Source: JBBSOK01 sp965219125
GTDB lineage: Bacteria; Bacteroidota; Bacteroidia; Flavobacteriales; Flavobacteriaceae
Length of the DNA stretch: 64,000 nt
Direction: 5' to 3'
Assembly: GCA_965219125.1 (NCBI GenBank)
Contig: CBDCMO010000002.1
Coordinates: forward strand, 1,364,001-1,428,000
Within the stretch, counting starts at the first letter, position 1. Each line of letters starts with the position of its first letter. Below the pieces are notes generated by a model. That model was not told where the DNA came from and made no database searches. It was given only the letters and a program-made list of their open reading frames with translations. Shown piece after piece: positions 9,863 through 19,145 of this stretch. Both the position numbers and the translations under genes were made by a program.

Positions 9863-10681
9863 TTATTCCGAAAGCTTGAAACGATAAACAATTTTACCGA
9901 TTTGTTTTACAGGAGCATCCACATCAGAATTGAATTTGGTTGCAAGTGCAGCTCTTTTTGCAGGTTCAGTAAGACACTTTGAATTGTTGGTTGTACCTCT
10001 AACGCCTGGAGTTGCACTTATAACTTTACCATTTCTATCTACTTCAATACTAACAACTACTATACCTGCTTCATTACAATCTTGGGTATATTTTTCCTTA
10101 TTTAGGGCTTTCCGTCCACCTAATTGGTAATTGCCATCGCCATCTATTCCTTTGCCCGTGCCGTAGTAACTTTTTGCGTTTGGGTCACCATTTGGGTCGC
10201 CTTTGTCGCCAGCTTTATCGTCATTTCCTTCACCACCTTTTGAGGTTCCATCACTTTTTGGGCCATTTATCAAGCTTGAAAGAGCATCATTAGTTGACTT
10301 GTCTGGTTTTGGATCTGGCTTTTTAGTTTCCTTTTGAGGTTGTTCCTTTACCGGAGTTTCCTTTACTTCTTTAATTGGCTTGGCTTTTTTTATTACAGGA
10401 GCTTCCTCATTATCCTGTGTAACAACGTTCTCTTTTATTTCCGTTTTTGGTTGTGTAGTCGGCTCAGGATTATTTTGTTTTGGAGCAGATTGAATCTTTT
10501 CGGTAGGCTGAATTTTTCCACTACCAACTTCGGTTGTACCAAAATTAATTGCAATTCCTTCTTCCAAAGGCGGATCTAAATATTTCATTCCAACGTAAAA
10601 AAGCAAAATGACAATAATCACGTGCACAACTACTGTGATGGTCAAACTCTTTTTTTTATGTTCAGTATCTAGGTAAGGCAT
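9863..10681 (-). CDS. TonB-like energy transducer
   Basis: 272 residues: a short cytoplasmic start, one membrane helix (about residues 13-33, VVVHVIIVILLFYVGMKYL), a long Pro/Lys/Glu-rich periplasmic linker (about 60-150), a Gly/Asp-rich stretch, and a C-terminal domain with IVVVSIEVDRNGKVISATPGV and IGKIVYRFKL typical of Bacteroidota TonB. It would pass proton-motive force from ExbB/ExbD to outer-membrane receptors. It is the last gene of the exbB-exbD-tonB set, 157 bp after exbD. The linker includes two Cys in the C-terminal domain that may form a disulfide. Confidence 0.85.
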   Translation of the reverse strand: MPYLDTEHKKKSLTITVVVHVIIVILLFYVGMKYLDPPLEEGIAINFGTTEVGSGKIQPTEKIQSAPKQNNPEPTTQPKTEIKENVVTQDNEEAPVIKKAKPIKEVKETPVKEQPQKETKKPDPKPDKSTNDALSSLINGPKSDGTSKGGEGNDDKAGDKGDPNGDPNAKSYYGTGKGIDGDGNYQLGGRKALNKEKYTQDCNEAGIVVVSIEVDRNGKVISATPGVRGTTNNSKCLTEPAKRAALATKFNSDVDAPVKQIGKIVYRFKLSE

Positions 10682-10712
10682 TAGGGAACAGGGATGAGGA
10701 ATGAGTTAAAAA

Positions 10713-10740
10713 GTTATGAGTTATGAGTTATGAGTTATGA
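10713..10740. repeat. Four tandem copies of GTTATGA
   Basis: A perfect 7-bp repeat in four copies within the 157-bp gap between exbD and the tonB-like gene. Further along, 10798-10826 has shorter echoes (tactgattactgcgtactgaatact). No gene is seen in the gap. Confidence 0.9.
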
Positions 10741-10838
10741 GTTTAAATTGTCAAGCTTATTTTAAAACAGCAAGTTTTTTTTGCACTTTTTTCAATAAGT
10801 ACTGATTACTGCGTACTGAATACTTTAAACTGCCAACT

Positions 10839-11231
10839 TTAATTCGGTCTAACAGCTAAAACAACTTTAAAATTGTTTCTATTGGCAATGTCCATAACAA
10901 AAACAGCATCTTCAATTGGCACACCTTCTTCCGCCCTAAGAACCACTGTTGGTTCCGCTTGACCTTGAAGTGCTGTTTTTAGAGCAGCTTCAATACCATA
11001 TTCGCTCACGCGTTCTTTATCCACATAATAGGCGCCATCTTTTGTAATGCTTACCGAAGCTTTTTGAACATTACTGGTTTTCCCCTTTGCTTTTGGTAGA
11101 ATTAAATCTAAAGCATCCGGAGTTATTGCAGGTGATGTTAATAAGAAAAACACCAGTAGCAAAAACACAATATCCGTCATTGAGCTCATGCTGAATTCCG
11201 CACTTACTTTATTTCTCCCTCGTAAATTCAT
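10839..11231 (-). CDS. exbD: Biopolymer transport protein ExbD/TolR
   Basis: 130 residues. One N-terminal membrane helix with the essential Asp in SSMTDIVFLLLVFFLL (about residues 16-32), then a periplasmic domain ending in NNFKVVLAVRPN. ExbD and ExbB form the proton-driven motor that powers TonB. Only 1 nt separates it from the exbB stop, so the two are translationally coupled. Confidence 0.92.
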   Translation of the reverse strand: MNLRGRNKVSAEFSMSSMTDIVFLLLVFFLLTSPAITPDALDLILPKAKGKTSNVQKASVSITKDGAYYVDKERVSEYGIEAALKTALQGQAEPTVVLRAEEGVPIEDAVFVMDIANRNNFKVVLAVRPN

Positions 11232-11232
11232 A

Positions 11233-11940
11233 CTAGGCCGGTTCGTTTAAAAGGTCTAAGAAATCTACCGCTGTCGCTTCCATTTGATGTACAACCTTAT
11301 CCGTTCTAACTACTAAATGGTTGTAACCCATATAAGCAATAATTCCAACTATTAAACCAGCTACGGTAGTTGTCATCGCGGTATATATACCTTGAGCAAG
11401 GCTGCCCATTTCAGCTTGACCGCTACTTGTTGCCAGTTCGTGAAAGGCCAAAACCATACCAATTACAGTACCCAAGAAACCAATCATAGGCGCTGCGCCT
11501 GCAATAGTGGCTAGCACACTAATATTTTTTTCAAGTTTATAAACCTCCAATTTTCCTGCGTTTTCAATGGCTGTATTTATATCTTCCAACGGACTTCCAA
11601 TACGTGAAATACCTTTATTTGTTAAATTTGATACAGGAGTTTTATTCTGCGCACAAAGAATTTTTGCCGCTTGCAGATTTCCACTAGAAATATGATCCTT
11701 TATTTGAAGCATAAAAGAATCATCCGTTTTTGAAGCAGCACGAATGGCAAAAAGTCTTTCAAAATAAATGTACACGGCTACAAAAAGTAATACAAAAAGT
11801 ACAGCAATAATTATTTGTCCGGCCATACCGCCGTCCGTTATCAAATCCATTATTGAAAGTGTCTTTTCTTGAACTACCGGCTCAAGTTCCTGCGCAGTTG
11901 TGGCAGCATCGACACCTTCTTGAATTAAAAAGTTGATCAT
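11233..11940 (-). CDS. exbB: MotA/TolQ/ExbB proton channel family protein
   Basis: 235 residues. Membrane helices at about residues 38-58, 140-165 and 180-205, with the family signature ATIAGAAPMIGFLGTVIGMVLAF and AMTTTVAGLIVGIIAYMGYN. It is the pentameric proton channel of the ExbB/ExbD motor. It is first in the exbB-exbD-tonB order, and 48 bp lie between it and the end of nhaD upstream. Confidence 0.93.
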   Translation of the reverse strand: MINFLIQEGVDAATTAQELEPVVQEKTLSIMDLITDGGMAGQIIIAVLFVLLFVAVYIYFERLFAIRAASKTDDSFMLQIKDHISSGNLQAAKILCAQNKTPVSNLTNKGISRIGSPLEDINTAIENAGKLEVYKLEKNISVLATIAGAAPMIGFLGTVIGMVLAFHELATSSGQAEMGSLAQGIYTAMTTTVAGLIVGIIAYMGYNHLVVRTDKVVHQMEATAVDFLDLLNEPA

Positions 11941-11988
11941 ATTAGTTTTTAGGTTTTAAAGAATAACGATGTTGAATTAAAGAAATTG

Positions 11989-13368
11989 TTAAGCTTGATG
12001 AAATAAAACTCTTTCAAATAGCAAAAAGATGCCTGCGCCCACAATAAAACCGAGAAATGCAAGCCAAGTAATCTTCTTAAGATACCAGATAAAATCTATT
12101 CGCTCCATTCCCATTGCTGCAACTCCTGCCGCTGAGCCTATTATTAACATACTGCCACCGGTTCCTGCAGAATAAGCTATAAAATGCCATAATACAGCAT
12201 CGGTTGGTGCCGTGTACATTCCCATTGAAGCTGCAACCAATGGCACATTGTCAATAATTGCAGAGAAAACCCCTAGACATAGAACCACAAGATCTTGATT
12301 GGGAATTGCGCGTTGCAATACTTCGGCCAAATATCTTAATGTTCCAACTTCTTGTCCATTTATCGAGCCGTAAACCAAAGCTTCAAGACCGGCTACTGCC
12401 ATTAAAATTCCGAGGAAAAATAGAATACTTGAAATTTCAATTCTAGATAATGCCTTGTGTGCAGAATATAAATGTTTTCGTTCTTTACTAAAATCTTCTT
12501 CAGGGTGTATATATTCTGAAACCAACCAAACTACACCCAAAGCCAACATCATTCCCAAATATGGCGGCAAATGTGTAATTGTTTTAAAAATTGGTACTGA
12601 GACAATCATTCCCAATCCTAGGAAAAGCATTGTTTTACTACTTAGCAATCGCTCTTCTTCCTTGTCTTCCCGTGCATCTACATCAATATTTCCTTTAAAC
12701 GCAGGCATAAAACTTGCGATAAGAAATGGAACCACAAAACAAGCAATAGATGGTAAAACAACAAATTCGATAAGGCCTCCAGCAGTTATTTTTTTGGCTA
12801 TCCAAAGCATTGTTGTTGTAACATCACCAATTGGAGACCAAGCACCACCAGCGTTTGCAGCAATAACTACAAGCGCAGCATACCATAATCTATCTTCTTT
12901 TTTATGGATAAGTTTTCGCAATAACGTAATTAATACGATTGTTGCGGTAAGATTATCTATTATAGCTGATAAGAAAAACGCAATTATCCCTATAATCCAA
13001 AGTAATTTGCGCTTGCTTTTTGTTCTTACTACACCTTTTAAAATTTCAAAACCGCGGTGGAGATCTATTATTTCAACAATCGTCATTGCGCCAATAAGAA
13101 AAATTAAGATTTCTGCCGTTTTCCCCAAATGGTGCAATAAGGTATTTTCAAACCCTTCCATTGCACTTTCACCACCAGAGATATAATTAAAAACCTGTTC
13201 TTCACCATTTACAATATTAAACCATCCTGCATGAAAACCGATGGCCAAAACAGCCCAAATAAGTGCGGACATGATCAAAGCGGGTACAGTTTTATCAAGT
13301 TTTAAAGGATGTTCTAACGTAATTGAGAGATACCCGATAATGAAAATAAGGATAATTATTGAAGTCAT
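11989..13368 (-). CDS. nhaD: Na+/H+ antiporter NhaD
   Basis: 459 residues with about 11-12 hydrophobic segments. Conserved stretches include FLSAIIDNLTATIVLITLL, AANAGGAWSPIGDVTTTMLW and SAIIDNVPLVAASMGMY, which hold the buried Asp/Asn/Thr residues typical of NhaD in the ion-transporter superfamily. It exchanges Na+ or Li+ for H+ across the inner membrane, usual in marine or brackish Bacteroidota. It lies 19 bp after the dehydrogenase gene and may be cotranscribed with it. Confidence 0.92.
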   Translation of the reverse strand: MTSIIILIFIIGYLSITLEHPLKLDKTVPALIMSALIWAVLAIGFHAGWFNIVNGEEQVFNYISGGESAMEGFENTLLHHLGKTAEILIFLIGAMTIVEIIDLHRGFEILKGVVRTKSKRKLLWIIGIIAFFLSAIIDNLTATIVLITLLRKLIHKKEDRLWYAALVVIAANAGGAWSPIGDVTTTMLWIAKKITAGGLIEFVVLPSIACFVVPFLIASFMPAFKGNIDVDAREDKEEERLLSSKTMLFLGLGMIVSVPIFKTITHLPPYLGMMLALGVVWLVSEYIHPEEDFSKERKHLYSAHKALSRIEISSILFFLGILMAVAGLEALVYGSINGQEVGTLRYLAEVLQRAIPNQDLVVLCLGVFSAIIDNVPLVAASMGMYTAPTDAVLWHFIAYSAGTGGSMLIIGSAAGVAAMGMERIDFIWYLKKITWLAFLGFIVGAGIFLLFERVLFHQA

Positions 13369-13387
13369 AAATTGGGATTTTAAAAGG

Positions 13388-14614
13388 TTATACCAATTGC
13401 TTTAATGCAATTTCAAAAGCCGTTTTACTAATATTCGTTTTCGTGCTGTTGTTGTTGAACGTATTTTGAATAGCATTTTTAATAGTCATACTCGTGTCGT
13501 TAAAAATAGCTTCATCCGTCATTTGTACTTTACGTTCCATAAAATAAGCAAAAACGCGTGCCATACCACAATTGCTAATAAAGTCTGGAATAAGGCTGAC
13601 GCGCTCGTCGGTAAATTCCATGATAGGCCCAAAAAATATTGCCTTATCGGCAAAAGGAACATTTGCGCCGCAACTTATAACTTCAAGACCTGTTTCAATC
13701 ATTGCAGAAATTTGTTCTTTTGTTATCAATCTTGATGCCGCACACGGAGCAAAAATCTCAGTTTCTAACGTCCATACCTTCTCATTTATTTCGGCAAATG
13801 ACAACATATTTTCAGCCACCAACGTATTGCCATTTTTATTCAGAAATAGTTGTTTTATTTCTTCAAAAGAAAATCCGTCCTTATTTATTACACCACCATC
13901 ACGATCTATTATTCCAACAATTTTAGCGCCCATTTGAGCAAGATAATAAGCAGCGGCCGCTCCAACATTTCCAAAGCCTTGAACTACGGCTCTTTTACCT
14001 TCAATATTACCTCCATAAATATCGTAATAATGGCGAGCGGCTTCTGCAACGCCGTAACCGGTTATCATATCGGCAACTGTATATTTTCTTGAAACATCCG
14101 GAGAATACGCCGTGTTTTCCAAAACTTTTATAACTCCTTGGCGTAACTGGCCAATTCGGTTTATTTTATCTGCTTCAGTTGGGGAAAAGTGACCGTTAAA
14201 AACACCTTCTTGCGGATGCCAAACGCCACTTTGCTCGGTAATGGGAATTACTTCGTGAATTTCATCTACATTTAAATCGCCACCAGTGCCGTAATAGGCT
14301 TTCAATAAAGGAGAAACTGCTTTATACCAACGCTCTAAAACGCCTTTTTTACGTGGGTCTTGCGGATCGAAATTTATACCACTTTTCGCACCGCCAATTG
14401 CAGGTCCAGAAACCGTAAACTTAACCTCCATTGTTTTGGCAAGACTCAAAACTTCATTCATGTCCAACCCTTTTCTCATTCTAGTGCCACCACCAGCCGC
14501 ACCGCCACGAAGCGAATTTATAACTGTCCATCCTTCCGCATTTGTTTCTGGGTCATTCCAATGAAAAACAATTTCGGGTTCTTTTTCTTCGTACTTTTTT
14601 AAAAGTTCTTTCAT
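13388..14614 (-). CDS. Glu/Leu/Phe/Val family amino-acid dehydrogenase
   Basis: 408 residues. The substrate domain has GGAAGGGTRM, GPAIGGAKSGI (catalytic Lys) and YYGTGGDLNVDE. The NAD(P) domain has VVQGFGNVGAAAAYYLAQMGAKIVG. Members interconvert an amino acid and its 2-oxo acid with ammonium release or capture. The sequence is closer to the Glu/Leu branch, but substrate cannot be set from sequence alone. A TAnnTTTG promoter box lies about 90 bp upstream. Confidence 0.87.
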   Translation of the reverse strand: MKELLKKYEEKEPEIVFHWNDPETNAEGWTVINSLRGGAAGGGTRMRKGLDMNEVLSLAKTMEVKFTVSGPAIGGAKSGINFDPQDPRKKGVLERWYKAVSPLLKAYYGTGGDLNVDEIHEVIPITEQSGVWHPQEGVFNGHFSPTEADKINRIGQLRQGVIKVLENTAYSPDVSRKYTVADMITGYGVAEAARHYYDIYGGNIEGKRAVVQGFGNVGAAAAYYLAQMGAKIVGIIDRDGGVINKDGFSFEEIKQLFLNKNGNTLVAENMLSFAEINEKVWTLETEIFAPCAASRLITKEQISAMIETGLEVISCGANVPFADKAIFFGPIMEFTDERVSLIPDFISNCGMARVFAYFMERKVQMTDEAIFNDTSMTIKNAIQNTFNNNSTKTNISKTAFEIALKQLV

Positions 14615-14701
14615 TTAGGTTGCTGTAGTTTTTTGATAATCCTTCGCAAACGCCTTGGATAATTACTAGCTGTCCAACGCTCACGCTTTGTACATTGAAA
14701 G

Positions 14702-14709
14702 CAAATATA
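14702..14709 (-). promoter_or_regulatory. -7 promoter box for the amino-acid dehydrogenase
   Basis: CAAATATA on the plus strand reads TATATTTG on the minus strand, matching TAnnTTTG, 88 bp upstream of the start codon. No clear -33 TTTG partner is seen. The rest of the 14615-14840 gap shows no gene. Confidence 0.45.
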
Positions 14710-14840
14710 AAAAACTTGTTACCGCTTTATATTTATTTAAGGTAAAATTTATTGGAAGTTTTACAACTGACATTGTAAATATTGATTTGCTTATTTAAGC
14801 TCAATAACATCAACGCATTACTAAAAACAAATGCCTATTC

Positions 14841-15932
14841 TTAACTAAAAAATTTTCCTGAACTATGATCCTTATTGGCTCCCGTAACAATTGCCAAACA
14901 ATTAATCTCGTTTCTTAATTTTAACACGCCAAGCAATCCAAAAACGAGCGCCTCTTTAAATTCAATAATTTCTTTGGAAGGAATTACTAATTTTATAGTT
15001 GAAAGCGCTGATAAACGTTCAATCAAAAAAGAATTATAAGCTCCGCCTCCAGTAATCAAAACGTTTCTTTCGGACTCAAACTGTTTTGAAAGTTGCATTG
15101 CAACATGCTCTATAAAAGTGTGTAATATATCCTCAATTGAAATTTGAAAGGAATCCAAAATTGGAAAAATTTCCAAATTTACCCATTCCAAGCCTAGAGT
15201 TTTTGGTGGGTTTTTGGCATAAAACGGCACTGCATTCAATTTTTGAAGCAGCTCTAAATTCAGATTTCCCGAAGCGGCAAACTTTCCACCTTCATCAAAT
15301 TCCTTTCCCAGTTTTTGGGCGTATTTGTTTAGCACAATATTTACAGGACAAATATCGAAAGCAATCCGATTTCCATTATTTTCCGAAGAAACATTTGCAA
15401 AACCTCCAAGATTTAAGCAATAATCGTATTCTTTAAAAAGTAATCTATCACCAATTGGCACTAACGGCGCGCCTTGTCCGCCCAATTTTATATCATCAAT
15501 CCGAAAATCACAAACCAATTTTTGGTTAATTAATTTTGAAAGTTTTGGGAGATTCCCAATTTGATAAGTAAATCCTTTTTCTGGTTGGTGTAAAATGGTG
15601 TGCCCGTGACTACAAACTGCGTCTAATTGGGAAACCTGATTTTTTTTTATGAATGCATTAATCACATCCGCCAACAATTCGGTGTATTTAAAATCTAATT
15701 TTTCAAGCTTTTCTTCGGAATAATTTATAGCTTCTCCCAACGTTTTCTTCCAATAATCTGAATATGGAATTGTTTCAGCATTTATAATTTTGAAACTCCA
15801 ATTAGTTTGCTCTTCGGCTACGCTAAGAGAAATCTCATTATACGAAGCCGAAATGTTAATCTCCGCCAAATCAATTCCGTCAAGAGACGTGCCGCTCATT
15901 ACCCCTATAATATGGTATTCATCTTTTTTCAA
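14841..15932 (-). CDS. anmK: Anhydro-N-acetylmuramic acid kinase
   Basis: 363 residues. Signature GVMSGTSLDGIDLAEI at the N-terminus (phosphate loop), CSHGHTILHQPEKGFTYQIGN, FRIDDIKLGGQGAPLVPIGD, LNLGGFANVS and ITGGGAYNSFLIE. AnmK hydrolyses and phosphorylates 1,6-anhydroMurNAc to MurNAc-6-phosphate in cell-wall recycling. It is monocistronic and divergent from the acyl-CoA dehydrogenase. No murQ is seen in the window. Confidence 0.93.
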   Translation of the reverse strand: MKKDEYHIIGVMSGTSLDGIDLAEINISASYNEISLSVAEEQTNWSFKIINAETIPYSDYWKKTLGEAINYSEEKLEKLDFKYTELLADVINAFIKKNQVSQLDAVCSHGHTILHQPEKGFTYQIGNLPKLSKLINQKLVCDFRIDDIKLGGQGAPLVPIGDRLLFKEYDYCLNLGGFANVSSENNGNRIAFDICPVNIVLNKYAQKLGKEFDEGGKFAASGNLNLELLQKLNAVPFYAKNPPKTLGLEWVNLEIFPILDSFQISIEDILHTFIEHVAMQLSKQFESERNVLITGGGAYNSFLIERLSALSTIKLVIPSKEIIEFKEALVFGLLGVLKLRNEINCLAIVTGANKDHSSGKFFS

Positions 15933-16002
15933 CTTCTAAATTTTAATCGTTAAAGATAATAACTAAATTTTGGTAAAAGCAAAATAAATAAAATCACAAA
16001 TT

Positions 16003-16070
16003 CCAAATAAAAATCAAATTCCAAATAAAATTGAAAATTGAAAATTGAAATTGACCATTTGGGATTTGCT
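16003..16070. repeat. Intergenic repeats with self-complementary ends
   Basis: The gap between divergent anmK and the acyl-CoA dehydrogenase holds two copies of AAATTCCAAATAAAA, runs of TTGAAAA, and ATTTGGGATTTG, which pairs with CAAATTCCAAAT upstream (one G-U). It looks like a member of an AT-rich intergenic repeat class. Confidence 0.5.
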
Positions 16071-16090
16071 TTTTTTTATAAGTATCTTTG
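16051..16090 (+). promoter_or_regulatory. Promoter of the acyl-CoA dehydrogenase gene
   Basis: TATCTTTG at 16083-16090 matches the TAnnTTTG box. Possible upstream elements are TTTG at 16065 and TTGAC at 16051. The start codon is 36 bp downstream. Confidence 0.6.
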
Positions 16091-16126
16091 CGCAGCTTTT
16101 AAGCTGAATAAAAGAAAAATAAGAAT

Positions 16127-17269
16127 ATGGATTTTAGTCTTTCCGAAGAACATATCATGATTCGTGACGCGGCTCGCGATTTTGCAAAAACCGAATTATT
16201 ACCCGGCGTAATTGAACGCGATAACAAACAGGAATTCCCAAAAGATCAAGTTAAAAAAATGGCCGAATTAGGATTTTTGGGAATGATGGTTGATCCAAAA
16301 TATGGCGGTGGGGGTATGGATACGGTTGCATATGCAATTGTGGTTGAAGAACTTAGCAAAGTAGATGCATCATGTTCGGTGATTGTTTCAGTAAATAACA
16401 GTTTGGTTTGTTACGGGATTGAGGCGTACGGTTCTGAAGCGCAAAAGGAAAAATATCTTACCAAATTAGCAACTGGGGAAAGCATTGGTGCATTTTGCCT
16501 AAGCGAACCTGAAGCTGGTAGTGATGCCACAGAGCAACGTACAACCGCAATAGATATGGGCGACCATTATATATTAAACGGAACAAAAAACTGGATAACA
16601 AACGGCGGTACTGCAGATTATTATTTGGTAATCGCGCAAACACATAAAGAGAAAAAACACAAAGGTATTAATGCCTTTATAGTTGAAAAAACTTGGGAGG
16701 GCTTTGAAGTCGGCCCCAAAGAAGATAAATTAGGAATTCGTGGCAGCGACACGCACACCTTAAACTTTAATGATGTAAAGGTTCCGAAAGAAAACAGAAT
16801 TGGCGAAGATGGTTTTGGTTTCACATTTGCAATGAAAACTCTTGCTGGTGGCCGTATTGGTATTGCCGCACAAGCTTTGGGTATCGCCGGAGGCGCCTAT
16901 GAACTTGCCCGCGATTACAGCAAACAACGTAAAACTTTCGGCACCGAAATCTGCAACCATCAAGCTATCGCGTTTAAGCTTGCCGATATGCATACCAGCA
17001 TTGAAGCTGCAAGAATGTTGGTTATGAAAGCTGCTTGGGATAAAGACAATCACAACAATTATGATATGAGCGGCGCAATGGCAAAATTATACGCCAGCCA
17101 AGTAGCGATGGATGTTTCGGTTGAAGCAGTCCAAGTGCACGGCGGTAATGGTTTTGTAAAAGAATATCACGTTGAAAGAATGATGCGCGATGCCAAGATT
17201 ACACAAATTTATGAAGGAACTTCAGAAATACAGAAGATTGTAATTTCTCGTGGACTGTTGCGTGACTAG
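16127..17269 (+). CDS. Acyl-CoA dehydrogenase (short/branched-chain type)
   Basis: 380 residues, the usual length. Family signatures: GAFCLSEPEAGSDATEQRTTA, LNGTKNWITNGG, FNDVKVPKENRIGEDGFGFTFAMKTLAGGRIGIAAQALG and VHGGNGFVKEYHVERMMRDAKITQIYEGTSEIQ. The last contains the catalytic Glu (YEGTSE). It oxidises acyl-CoA to 2-enoyl-CoA with FAD, passing electrons to ETF. Chain-length preference cannot be read here. A terminator follows at 17347. Confidence 0.93.
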   Translation: MDFSLSEEHIMIRDAARDFAKTELLPGVIERDNKQEFPKDQVKKMAELGFLGMMVDPKYGGGGMDTVAYAIVVEELSKVDASCSVIVSVNNSLVCYGIEAYGSEAQKEKYLTKLATGESIGAFCLSEPEAGSDATEQRTTAIDMGDHYILNGTKNWITNGGTADYYLVIAQTHKEKKHKGINAFIVEKTWEGFEVGPKEDKLGIRGSDTHTLNFNDVKVPKENRIGEDGFGFTFAMKTLAGGRIGIAAQALGIAGGAYELARDYSKQRKTFGTEICNHQAIAFKLADMHTSIEAARMLVMKAAWDKDNHNNYDMSGAMAKLYASQVAMDVSVEAVQVHGGNGFVKEYHVERMMRDAKITQIYEGTSEIQKIVISRGLLRD

Positions 17270-17346
17270 CTTCGGCTTTAGTTTACCCTGAGTTTTTATC
17301 GAAGGGCTCAGCTTCCGAGTTTCGGGAAAAATTTTTAAATACATAA

Positions 17347-17378
17347 AAGCTCGAAATTAATTTTCGGGCTTTTTTTTT
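17347..17378 (+). terminator. Terminator after the acyl-CoA dehydrogenase
   Basis: AAGCTCGAAA (17347-17356) pairs with TTTCGGGCTT (17362-17371), with one G-U pair, followed by nine Ts. Between the gene and this hairpin lies CCCTGAG..CGAAGGGCTCAG (17286-17310), itself a small inverted repeat. Confidence 0.85.
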
Positions 17379-17558
17379 GAAATAATTCGAATTAAAAATA
17401 TTTCGAGTCATTCAATATTGTTGAATTTAATTTGTAACAATTTTAAATTTGAAACAACAAATAACAGAAGCTTTAAAAAATTTGGTTTCAAAAACCATTT
17501 TTTTTTCCGACATTGACAATCCAAATTCAAAAAAATACAAACCTAAAAAATAGCTACA

Positions 17559-18902
17559 ATGGCAGACGATTTCGATTTATTAGAAACAGATAAAAGTTCA
17601 ACCAACACAAAAGTCGATGTAAACTGGGGCAAGGCTGTGGACCAGATGAAGAGCAAATTGGCTCAAGAAGATGACCCCGAAGTTCGCCAACGAATTTTAA
17701 ATGCGACCTTAGATGATGTTGTTGGAATGGCCGAAAAAGACAGAGGTAATTTATTAGATGCTATAAAAGATTTAACAGATTATCAAGATGAAGTAGGAAT
17801 TGTTTTTGAAAAATTCAGCACGCTAAATCCAGCCGAACAAAAAGTGATTGATCAAGCCGCCAAAGATCTTGAACGCGCAAAAATAGAACTTGAAGATGCC
17901 GAAAAAGTAGCAGATTCTTGGTGGAACAATCTTTGGGGACGTAAAGCCAGAATCAAAAAGAAAGAAGAAGAGTTGGTTGCCGCACAAAAAACGCGCGATG
18001 GTGCAGATCTAAAAGCAAAACAAATGTTCCAAACGCGTATTGAAAGCGCCGATGTGCAAACTTTGCTGAATGAGCTTTCATATAAAAGTCAAGCGGCGGT
18101 TGATAGATTAAAAAACCGTGAAGTTGAAATAAAAGAAGTTGAAGATAAATTGCAAGTTGCAATTGTTGAAGCTAGCAAAAACCACACAAAATCTTTAGAA
18201 AAAAAGAAAGAAACTGAAGATAAACTGGAACAACAATACGCGCTTTTAAAGCAATCTAGACAAGCTTTAGAGGAAATTAGCGACAAGCAATCCCCAGCTT
18301 ATAGTGAAGCAATTGGCAAGGTTACAACCATTGAACAAGAAGTTGAAGAGTTGGAAGGTCTTAAAAATGCCTACACAACTTTAGCGGCTAGTAAAGATAG
18401 TTTCGTTCAAAAGCATAATCTTACAATTAAAGTATTAACGTCTTTACGTAGCAACCTGCAAACCCACCGCGCAAAACTTAAAAGTGATACGGACGAGCGT
18501 CTTAAATATTATGATGGTTACGTTGTTGCGTTAAAAGCAAGAACTGATCAAGAATTTGCCGCAATCTTAGAGCATTTAGGTGTAAAAACAGATGAGCATA
18601 TTGGTGCAACCTTAGCATCTATGCACTCTGCAAGTGCAAAAGCAAGACAAGAAATGATGGACAACATTCCAGTTCACGAAAAAGTTATGCAAGGTGTTTA
18701 CTCAAGTTATGCTGAATCTTTACAAGAAATCCGCAAAAAAGACGGCGAAATACAAAAGAACTTCGCAGATCGTTATGGTATAGATATGAAAGAAATTTTT
18801 GCCGAATATTACGCAACAGATGCAAATGCGCCTTCAGGAAATAACGACAATCCAGCACCGCAAAAGCCAAAGCCGAATGTGGCCGATGATTTGCTGTCAT
18901 AG
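17559..18902 (+). CDS. Coiled-coil protein of unknown function (first gene of an AAA+ cluster)
   Basis: 447 residues, no signal peptide and no membrane helix. Mostly charged alpha-helix: Glu/Lys/Ala-rich heptads run from about residue 90 to 300 (DLERAKIELEDAEKVADSW, KKKEEELVAAQKTRD, EVEELEGLKNAY). A conserved-looking motif WWNNLWGRKARI breaks the first helix near residue 127. The tail is Pro/Lys-rich (PAPQKPKPN). I do not recognise the family; TelA-like proteins are similar in architecture but the TelA motifs are absent. It lies 243 bp before the next gene of the cluster and is likely a structural partner of the ATPase. Confidence 0.8.
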   Translation: MADDFDLLETDKSSTNTKVDVNWGKAVDQMKSKLAQEDDPEVRQRILNATLDDVVGMAEKDRGNLLDAIKDLTDYQDEVGIVFEKFSTLNPAEQKVIDQAAKDLERAKIELEDAEKVADSWWNNLWGRKARIKKKEEELVAAQKTRDGADLKAKQMFQTRIESADVQTLLNELSYKSQAAVDRLKNREVEIKEVEDKLQVAIVEASKNHTKSLEKKKETEDKLEQQYALLKQSRQALEEISDKQSPAYSEAIGKVTTIEQEVEELEGLKNAYTTLAASKDSFVQKHNLTIKVLTSLRSNLQTHRAKLKSDTDERLKYYDGYVVALKARTDQEFAAILEHLGVKTDEHIGATLASMHSASAKARQEMMDNIPVHEKVMQGVYSSYAESLQEIRKKDGEIQKNFADRYGIDMKEIFAEYYATDANAPSGNNDNPAPQKPKPNVADDLLS

Positions 18903-19145
18903 TCGTTAGTCTTTAGTTGGTAGACGGTAGTAAAAAATGACGTAAGACTAAATGACGTAGGACTTAAGACTAAAATGCTTGGGTATTAAAAACATTAAAT
19001 TTAATTATCATATTTTCAAATTTTGATAAAATAAGTCTTACGTCTTACGCCCTAAAGCGACTGTGTGCTGCCGAAGCTTCAGCGAAGGAGCAAGCGGTCT
19101 TACGTTAAATTTCCCAATTTATAATTCCGAATTCATAATTAAATA
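18903..19145. repeat. Intergenic region with inverted ACGTAAGACT words
   Basis: No gene. It holds repeats of ACGTAAGACT/ACGTAGGACTT (18940-18975) and their complement AAGTCTTACGTCTTACG (19033-19049), with a third copy GTCTTACG at 19098. GCCGAAGCTTCAGCGAAGGAG at 19073 is another palindrome-like word. The region can fold into a large hairpin between genes 1 and 2 of the AAA+ cluster, so transcription of the downstream genes may be separate or attenuated. Confidence 0.6.

Noticed and set aside
12455..13186. 243-codon frame on the plus strand
   Set aside because: Lies antisense to nhaD, whose protein is clearly recognisable; composition is that of a shadow frame.
17559..18902. TelA-type toxic anion resistance protein
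   Set aside because: The coiled-coil architecture is similar but the conserved TelA motifs are not seen.
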